Source: Rhizoctonia solani (lineage: Eukaryota > Basidiomycota > Agaricomycetes > Cantharellales > Ceratobasidiaceae). From it: DNA of 64,000 bases. Positions 56,601 to 64,000 of the stretch are shown piece by piece; the stretch's first letter is position 1, and each line of letters starts with the position of its first letter. The translations under genes and the position numbers were made by a program. Location of the stretch: the NCBI RefSeq assembly GCF_016906535.1, contig NC_057385.1, forward strand, positions 2,604,001 through 2,668,000, given 5' to 3'. The notes under the pieces were generated by a model. It saw nothing but the letters and a program-made list of their open reading frames with translations, was not told where the DNA came from and did no database searches.

Positions 56601-58338
56601 CTAAGCGCCCCGACCATCAAACACCTGCTGGGCTCTCTGCTGGGCAAACGAATGGACGTGGCCGGGTTTCTTGCTGTCGGTGCAGACTTCGACAGTCGCC
56701 AACCAGGCATCCTTCATGATTTCCTCGATCTGTATTCTCAGCTTGGGATTCGGGTCGAGCATGCGTCTGAGCAGGGGTCTGCACGCCCTCGGGCTCAGGT
56801 TGGAGATGGTGGTGGGCAACGGGGGTTGAGAGGGCGCTGGGGAGTTGGAGCCGGCTGGGGGAGCGGGCTTGGTGGAGCATGCGGTGAGGTAGGCTTGGAA
56901 GAGCGGATCGGAGGTTTGGGCGACTCGCCAGGGGAGTTCTTGAAAGTGGAGACAGTAGTAGACGATACCGCATGCCCAAATGTCGACTAGTCGGGCGTCG
57001 TAGGGCCCGGGTGTGAATTGTTCGGGGGCGATGTAGGGTTCGCTGCCGCATAAACCGGTAGACATGTGTATGTTCTTTTCCCAGGGGAGGCGATAGACGG
57101 TTGATGCGCCATAGTCGCCGATCTAGGGCGGATGTGAGATGTGCAAGAAAAAAGAGTAGAATAGAGAGCGGACCTTGAGATGGCCGTATTGGTTGAAAAA
57201 GAGGTTCTCGGGTTTGATGTCGCGATGGGCGACACCCTGGGAATGCAAATAGTCTACACCCTGCAAGACTTGCTTGAAGCAACACTCGACTTCGCTGGGA
57301 CTCATGCCGCCGCGTTTGATGGCAGCATAGAGATCGCCACCGGGACAGTACTCCATGACCTCGCACCAGTGCTGGTTCTCGTCCTTGACGAGGTCGACGG
57401 TTTCGACGACGTTGATGTGATGCAAGGCCGAGGAAATGCAGAATTCCGAGGTGAGCTTCTTGACATATTCTTTCTCTGTTTCGTTTTTGCGGCGTTTGCG
57501 GAATTCCTAGCAAAGAGTGAGCGAAGCACGAGGGGAACGAGAGAAGGAGGGCCCACCTTGACGGCATAGAGCTTCTCCTCTGTGCGGTCCCATTGTGTGC
57601 GAGCTTGACGATGGAGGTGGCGCCCTTGCCAATGGCGACGCGTTCGCATATGCCATAGTGGTCGAGTCTGCCACCGCTGCCACCCGAGACGACGGAGCGG
57701 GCCTTTTCGGAGCCGGCGTCGGACTTGCGGCTGCCTCCGGTGGAAGACTTGCGGGCAGGCTTGGGTGCGGCGGCAAGGAGGTCCTTGAGGTTGAACTTGT
57801 GGTGGTCGCCGGACACCGAGGGCGGACGGCTGGGTGGCTTGGGCCGTTCGCTGGAAAACGACTGGGCGCGGCTGGGCGGATTGGATCGGAATCGGTCCGA
57901 CGTCGTTTCTGATTCCGAGTCGGGCGTGGGCGGTGGCTTGTTGGCGCCGTTGAGGAGGCTGTCCTGTCCTGTCGTCTCGGTCGAGGGTGTGCGTGGGGTC
58001 ATGGCGGGTGTGCTTGTGTTGGACCCAAACATGCGCTTAAAGGCGGCTGCTCCAGTGAGCTTGGCTGCTGCTGCGGCCCCACGAGACGGACGACGAGCAG
58101 GTGGGTTGGCTCTGGGCGTGGCGGTGCTGGCGCTGTCTGGGACCGGGGATGACGCGCCCGACGCGAGGACCGAGGGGGAAAAGGCACCGTTGGTGACCTC
58201 TGAGGCGCGCAGTGCCTGGATATTCGCAGGTGTGTTCCATCCCGACGGCTGCGGCGAGGGCAGCGCCACCCGGTCTGGGCCCGTTGGAGTGGGAGTATTC
58301 CCAGACGACACTGCTACTAACTCTTCGTCCTCGCCCAT
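56601..58338 (-). CDS. HAL4/HAL5-like serine/threonine protein kinase, one frame break
   Basis: Fungal kinase group that controls ion homeostasis and nutrient permeases in yeast. It starts MGEDEELVAVSSGNTPTPTG (ATG at 58338; an in-frame ATG at 58377 also exists). About 230 disordered Ser/Pro residues precede the kinase domain: GICERVAIGKGATSIVKLAH, EEKLYAVKEFRKRRKNE (Lys of VAIK), HHINVVETVDLV, EVMEYCPGGDLY, HSQGVAHRDIKPENLFF (HRD), IGDYGASTVYRLPWE (DYG for DFG), CGSEPYIAPEQF (APE), and LVDIWACGIVYYCLHFQELP. The end is QQVFDGRGA with a stop at 56601. One base is missing at about 57593-57595 between KLAH and WDRTEEK. Divergent from eL19. Confidence 0.88.
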
Positions 58339-58925
58339 GGTTGTCGCGAAAAACCTGCGATGCCCCTCGTCGGGCACGTGCCCGCGGTCGCTGTGAGCAA
58401 GGGCTCGGGGCCCGCGAAATCAATTTTGCAAAAAGCCCATTGGCTCGCAAAAATAGGGCACCTTGGCGTTTACTCACATCTGTCAGCGCTCTGCCACTCT
58501 CTGTTTATTCCTGTGTCTATGCGTCCATGTATGCTATTACGTCCATCACTCGCTGGTCCACCAGAGCTTTCCCTTTTGGGTAAATCACCACATAAGCGCC
58601 CTGGGCTTTTTGTCTTGTCGCCCGTAATGCGAGCCGATGCTGTTTTAGATATTGCCAGTTGGGCATATATGAGTTTGTTCTAGTCACGGCTTCAAGTTCC
58701 AGCGTGTGTTCGCTATTAAAAACGCAAACCAACCGCCAAACCAAGAAACACCCCGCGCCGCAGGTCCTATACAGCCCCACAGCCACTCCGCCCGAAGGAT
58801 GCATCCGAAGTACCAACCCAACACGAGTCCGACAACCGCAAGTACACAAAGCCAACGGTACGTCCCCCTTCATTGCAACACACGCCCCTTCACTAACCCA
58901 CTGCCACTACCACCGCCACCGCCAG
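58339..58925. promoter_or_regulatory. Divergent promoter of the kinase and eL19, including an eL19 5' UTR intron
   Basis: About 590 bp. The palindrome GGGCACGTGCCC is at 58372-58383, near the kinase start. A likely 5' UTR intron of eL19 runs 58858-58925 (GTACGT...CCGCCAG), ending exactly before the ATG. Confidence 0.55.
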
Positions 58926-59613
58926 ATGGCCAACCTCCGCTCGCAAAAGCGCCTCGCCGCGTCCGTCGCCGGCGTCGGCAAACGCAAAATCTGGCTCGAC
59001 CCCGCCGAGTCCTCGGAAATCGCCAACGCCAACTCGCGTGCGGGCGTCAAAAAGCTCATCAAGGACGGTCGTGTCATCATCAAGCCCACCGTCATCCACT
59101 CGCGCGCCCGCACCCAGGCCCTCTTGGCCGCCAAGCGCAAGGGCCGCCATACCGGTACCGGTAAGCGCCAGGGAACGGCCGAGGCCCGTATGCCTACCAA
59201 GGTCCTTTGGATGAGGCGCCAGAGGGTGTTGAGGAGGTTGTTGAGGAAGTACAGGGAGGCTGGAAAGATTGATAAGCATTTGTGAGTGGGCATGTCGCTT
59301 TTGAGGTGGCTCCCCGGTGCTGATGGATGGCCAGGTACCACTCGCTCTACCAAAAGTCCAAGGGTAACGTCTTCAAGAACAAGCGTGTCTTGATGGAGTT
59401 TATCCACAAGGCCAAGGCCGAGAAGACCCGCACCAAGGTCCTCACCGACCAGATGGAGGCCAGGCGTGTCAAGAACAAGGTGTGTCGTGTTTCTCTTATT
59501 CTTGCGGCCTATGACTCACATCGCCCCAGGCCGCCCGCGAACGTCGTGCAGCCCGTGTCGCAGAGAAACGCCAGGGATTGCTTGCGGTCGAGCACGAAGA
59601 GGCCAAGGAGTAA
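58926..59613 (+). CDS. RPL19: 60S ribosomal protein eL19 (RPL19)
   Basis: Core large-subunit ribosomal protein. Exon 1 from the ATG encodes [74 protein letters not shown] and [20 protein letters not shown], all diagnostic of eL19. Exon 2 gives [20 protein letters not shown] and [10 protein letters not shown], and exon 3 [20 protein letters not shown] to TAA at 59611-59613. Introns are at 59282-59334 and about 59480-59529. Length is about 196 residues as expected. The GC-rich, C-ending codon use of exon 1 is typical of highly expressed fungal genes and contrasts with neighbours. The start codon directly follows a 3' splice site. Confidence 0.97.
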
Positions 59614-59952
59614 ACCATACGCCCATTCATCTCTCCCGTCACACTCTCTATGTTGTATCATGCGTTGTTGGTCCTTCATGCATTCCCACCTTTATCCTTG
59701 ATTTTTTTGCGTATTGCTTTGATATCGTTTATGAAAGTCTGCACGAGTGAAACCATCCGAGGTCGATCACACGGTTCCCGGGATTTAAACCAAGGTCGCT
59801 GGGTCCCTTGACGATCGTACTGCCTAAAGATCTACTTTATCTCATGTTGTTATGATATTTCGTATCGTGCGACTTGGGGGATCGCCACCAGTCCATCCAT
59901 GACGAATTTGGATGGCAACGTGTTTTGGGCGCTTAGATCCATGCGCATATAT
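59614..59952. other. Convergent 3' intergenic region
   Basis: 339 bp between the stops of eL19 (+) and the second ABCC gene (-). Nothing else is seen. Confidence 0.5.
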
Positions 59953-62900
59953 TCACTGAAATCGATCATCCTGGTACAAGTATTCTTCTCCCCTCACTCG
60001 TCGTTCTCTGGTGGCGCTCCAGCCCTCGATCAACATGTACAGTTCATCCCGTTCCCCGCTCCCATCTACTAAGCTCTTAAACGCACTACCTTGCTTGCGC
60101 AAAAGCACCTTTGGCGAGTCGTACTCGACCATTCTTCCCGCATCGAGAACCATCACCTGTACCAACGTCCAAAATGTATAGGCCCCAGCTTAACGGGAAA
60201 ATAAACAGTACGCACCTTGTCGACGTTACATATCGTCCTGAGCCGGTGAGCGACGACAAGTACAGTCTGATCAACAGATCCGAGTGCACGGTGGATCCTT
60301 TGATCCGTTCGTGGTCTACGTACGGCTTATCAGTCAACTGAAATAGTACAGAGGGAAAGGGAAAAAAGGGGAGGGGAGGAGAGGGTGCTGACCGATTGCA
60401 GCAGTCGCCTCGTCCAAGATGACCAACTTTGTTCGTCTCACGATCGCCCGTGCGAGCGCAACCATTTGACGTTGTCCGAGCGAGAGGTTCGCCCCGGACG
60501 GTCCCACGCGGGTGTCTAGTCCGATCCATTCTTGGTCTTGGGTCGAACTTGTAGTTGCAGTCTGATCCAGGGGTAGCTCAGAGTCACTTTGGGTTCGAGA
60601 GCCGTTCTCGCTGTGAGGTCCAGAATTCGAGAGTCCCGCAGCTTTGAGCGCATCCCATAAAACGCCATCGTCGCATTCTCCAAACGGGTCCAGGTTCTCG
60701 CGTAAAGTCCCGCTCGTGAGCTCAGGCTGTTGAGGAACCACTGTCACATTCGAACGCAGTGATTCGAGCGGAATCGACCTGGTTTCTATTCCACTGCCAT
60801 CCCCAGTCAGTAAGAAAAACAACATCGCAAGACAAGAGACAAAAATAGGACTTGCTCGAGATATATTTCCCCAGTAGTACCGATCATCCTCAACAACGCC
60901 AACACCAGCGAACTCTTTCCGCTCCCTGTTCGCCCGACTATACCCACCCGCTCGCCATGCTTGACTTGGAAACTGAGGTTGTCCAAGACTCTCGGTCCGT
61001 TTCCGTATTGCGCCCCGAGGTTATGGACCGTGAGTGTTCCGGAAGCAGGCCAATAGGCTGGTGGCATCGAGTGTTGCTCAGAGGAAGGTTCGTGCGGGAT
61101 GGTGAGGTACGAGTGGATCCGTTCCAAGCTGTTCGTTTGAACTTGGAATTCGTTCAGTGTTCTTACCCACTTTTTTTTTCAATCCAGTTGAGTTTAGTTC
61201 GTATTTGGATGTATCTGGAAAAGACACGAACCCAAAGTATCCTGCCAGACAATGCAATAGCCGTGTTCAGCGAAAATCCAGCGTCACTTGCGTCGCTGTT
61301 GTTTCGTCCATAGACCAACCACGCAGCAAGACCTGCTGAGAAAAGGGCTCCGAGTGCTTCCATGCGTATGGCGATCCATCTCTGTTATCTCCCTCTCAGC
61401 TCAGAACAAGCTCGCGAGTAAACAAAACAAAAGAGAGTGTGTGTGTCACCCACGTTTAAATTCCAAAACGTCCTCGCCGCTCTCGTGTGCGTGTCGATCT
61501 TCCTTTGCATTTCCTTTCGCATCCTCTCTTGAGCTCCATACGCGCGAATAGTGGCCATTCCTTCCAAAACGGTGTGGAAGTGGCTGAATATGGGGAAACG
61601 GGCGTTGGACATGTGTCGTTTGACCGGGAGTTGGGCGGATATGTATACTTGGCCCATCCATATTCCGAGTGCCAAGAGCAAGGCGCCAGCGAATGAGAAT
61701 GTCGGGCTGTGCATATGGATCAGAAATGTGCCCCTGAAGAGGTGAGCAAGGGGCATACGAGACGAGGATAATGGCTACAAATCGCGAGACGAGCTGAATT
61801 GTCATGTCTGTTAGGTTTTGAAGTACGTTGGGGAGTGAACCGTCTATGGATCTGTTGTTCGCCATGTAAATACCGAATATAATTATAGGACAGTTCGTAG
61901 CTCACCGAATATCTTGCGTAAACCGAGAAATAACCCTCCCAATTGGGGTACAATCTAGCCAATAAAGAGTTGCCGAAAATACAGAGGAAACGAGTTGTTC
62001 ATGGATACGGCGAGCAGCTCGGATAGAACCAATGATATGGATCATGAACGCTAAGCTGTAGAGAACCATTCCGCATAAACAGATGGTGCTGTACACCCCC
62101 AGATAGCTTTTTACCAGTGTGAGTTTGTCTTTTCTCGATATGCAAATTTGCTTACAATGAAACATTAACCCGCTCTGGTTGATCCATGTTAGTGTCGTAT
62201 GCTCGAGCCCAAATCCTTTTGGGTTGCGAGTAAGCCTTGATTAAGCTGTGGAAAATAGCAACATACCCCAGCCAATATGTCTGAAATAGCGACGCCATAT
62301 TCGCAAAAATGAATCCAGCCATGTACACAAACCAGAACCCAGCACCGCCTAAAGCAAAAAAGAATAGTTTCAGTGCGGACCACCCGACATGCCCTTTGGC
62401 TACTTCTTCTGCGGTCGTCATTCTACCATCGGCGCTCGAACCTTTGGAGCCGTTTCAGTAAGCTCTCTGCTTGGTTGAGGATCCTCCGAGTCTATCTGCT
62501 GTGCAACTTCGTCCTTGAGTTTAGGATTCGAGCCCAAAACGGTTTCGATGGTGCCTTGGTTCACAATACGTCCGCCAGGCCCAAGGACTACGATAAAATT
62601 GGCGATCTCGCTGATCATTGAGACGCTATGCGTCTACGGGCTCCGAATCAATCATCATCCCGAGAGATGGTGAAACCCGGACTCACTACAATGATCACGG
62701 TCCTCCCTGCTACAATGTCACCGCGAAAGCATTTATCCACCACCCAGTGTGATGTATGGACGTCAAGCGCAGACAACACGTCGTCCAGGATGATAACTTC
62801 TGATTTGGAGTAGATAGCTCGGGCCAGAGATACACGAGCCTGGTGTGTGAGTGTTCAATGCCCAAGGCACGCGCATATGTTCGGTTCCGCTTACTCTCTG

Positions 62901-64000
62901 GCCACCGCTGAACACCAAAATGGTTCTTAGCAATGAAATTTGCGCAAAAGGTCGCGTACTAACCTCAGCGTCATTCCCCTTTCACCCACTATTCCACGCA
63001 TTTACTAAGTTTACTAATGCCACTCCTATCGTGCCTGCGCGTACCTACCTTCTGTTTGGTCTCCCGACTCCAGTAGTTCCAAATCCCTTTCCAAGCTACA
63101 TTGCGAGATCACTAAAGCATACTATTTTCAAAGAGCGGAGCATATTTATAAAAAGCCTCATACCTTTTGCATATCGCTCTTCATCGTAATTTTCTCCAAA
63201 TAATATATTCTCCTGCATGATTTAGATATATGGGGTGTGCTATTCTCTAGAATCATTTGTTTCACTCACTCGAATAGTAGCATTTTGAATCCATGGCTCC
63301 TGTGGTGAATAGGCTACACTTTTCCCTCCCAGTGCTGAGGCCCACGAATTGGCTCCGTTAGGGGTATAGTGCATTTCTCTGCGTATACGAACATTAATAT
63401 TCGGCACAAGAACAATCGAACTGGTCTAGTGGCTGAACTTACCCAAGTAATGCCATTAATAAACTTGTTTTACCGCAGCCTGTCGGTCCAATGATCATGT
63501 TAATGGACTGGCGTTGAAACAGTAGTTCCCCATCGATCTGCAGTTGAAAGCTCTGCCTCAGAGTTGAAGAGCCGAGACTAACGCTAGACCAGGTGAAGCC
63601 GGCGTTACAGAAACCAATTGCTGATTCATTGGGTGTGACAGCTTCAACGCCGATACGTTCATAGCAGTCAAGAAGCTCTGTCTTAATGTAGGGATCAACA
63701 CGAATCGATAACGAACCATATAAGAGGAGTCTTACCTTAGTTAGAAAATCATTTGTACGATCTAGCGATACTTTAGATTGTATGCTCGATGGGATTTGGA
63801 GTAACAATAAACGGAGTTGAGTCCGGAGGATGTCAAAGACAGAGATGGAAGAGAATATGGACGAAGCTAAACATAATCGTTCCATTTAGCTAGAGACTGC
63901 GCCTAGGCATCAATACTTACCATCAAGGGGTTTCTTGAACACCAATGTATGCGAAAGGAATGTCACAAGCATAACAACTAATGGGAGTGCGTAGCTTTAT
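59953..64000 (-). CDS. Second ABCC-family transporter, N-terminal part outside window
   Basis: Paralogue of the transporter at 42648-48948; the 5' part runs off the right edge. Visible from the edge inward: a membrane segment and the [20 protein letters not shown] helix before NBD1, Walker [17 protein letters not shown] (about 63480), Walker [18 protein letters not shown] (about 62770) with Asp in place of the catalytic Glu, TMD2 (exons 61163-62420, with [10 protein letters not shown] and [18 protein letters not shown] coupling motifs), and NBD2. NBD2 has [17 protein letters not shown] (about 60920), [20 protein letters not shown] (about 60470) and [11 protein letters not shown]. The C-terminus is [10 protein letters not shown] plus about 30 extra residues, to TGA complementary to 59953-59955. 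Exon positions mirror those of the first copy, pointing to duplication. Confidence 0.9.

Noticed and set aside
57725..58396. 223-codon plus-strand open frame
   Set aside because: It is the antisense of the GC-rich disordered N-terminus of the HAL-like kinase, which has clear family support on the minus strand.
58706..59164. Alternative Pro/Arg-rich frame overlapping eL19
   Set aside because: Overlaps the eL19 coding exon in another frame; eL19 identity is unambiguous.
1..64000. tRNA, rRNA, CRISPR or prokaryotic operon features
   Set aside because: No tRNA-type B-box pairing with an acceptor stem was seen by eye, no spaced repeats, and the gene structure is clearly eukaryotic.
1..64000. A novel multi-gene defence or biosynthetic system
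   Set aside because: The gene set is dispersed core metabolism, RNA and transport genes. No synthase backbone, NLR/HET domain or clustered unknown genes were recognised.

Overview
This window is nuclear DNA from a filamentous fungus. The genes are dense, sit on both strands, and are broken by many very short introns (mostly about 48-65 nt, GT...AG). Protein-level resemblance of the recognisable genes points to a basidiomycete of the Agaricomycetes; Rhizoctonia/Ceratobasidiaceae fits my impression, but that is inference, not a database result. I recognise about twenty protein-coding genes, nearly all core eukaryotic functions. I find no rRNA, tRNA, CRISPR array or intact transposon.

Layout. 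1-1,633: 3' part of the complex I subunit NDUFA9 and mitoribosomal protein MRPL20, both +. 4,277-7,532: Zn2Cys6 transcription factor (+). 8,026-12,749: mitochondrial 3-hydroxyacyl-CoA dehydrogenase (-) and isocitrate lyase (+), divergent from one shared promoter. 13,535-16,713: an Scm3/HJURP-like CENP-A chaperone candidate (+). 16,944-22,289: an unrecognised mitochondrial-looking protein (-), ethanolamine-phosphate cytidylyltransferase (+) and prenylcysteine oxidase (-). 23,158-29,916: three minus-strand genes with predicted signal peptides: a small barwin/expansin-like protein, a Ppx1-type exopolyphosphatase and a GH71 alpha-1,3-glucanase. 30,873-41,971: CAF1/POP2 deadenylase (+), BZZ1-like F-BAR/C1/SH3 protein (-), an Ssr4-like SWI/SNF subunit (-) divergent from Mediator MED31 (+), a small coiled-coil protein (+), UBC6-type E2 (+) and U1 snRNP C (-). 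42,648-64,000: two ABCC (MRP-type) transporters on the minus strand. Between them lie a second Zn2Cys6 factor, a HAL4/HAL5-like kinase and ribosomal protein eL19, separated by gene-poor stretches. The second transporter runs off the right edge.

Functional themes. Beta-oxidation and the glyoxylate cycle are represented by HADH and ICL sharing a promoter. Transcription and RNA processing are represented by MED31, Ssr4, CAF1 and U1-C. Secreted wall or phosphate enzymes occupy 23-30 kb. The two ABCC pumps flank a transcription factor that could regulate them, which is unproven.

Two cautions. First, at least six conserved reading frames are broken, each restored by adding a single base: MRPL20 twice, ICL twice, and UBC6 and the HAL-like kinase once each. 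Several are at homopolymers. This looks like systematic base-deletion error in the assembly rather than six pseudogenes. Second, the structures here were read by eye, so 5' ends and small exons are uncertain where noted. The most unusual true biology I can support is a pair of internal microexons (4 nt and 6 nt) in the HADH gene and two GC-AG introns.
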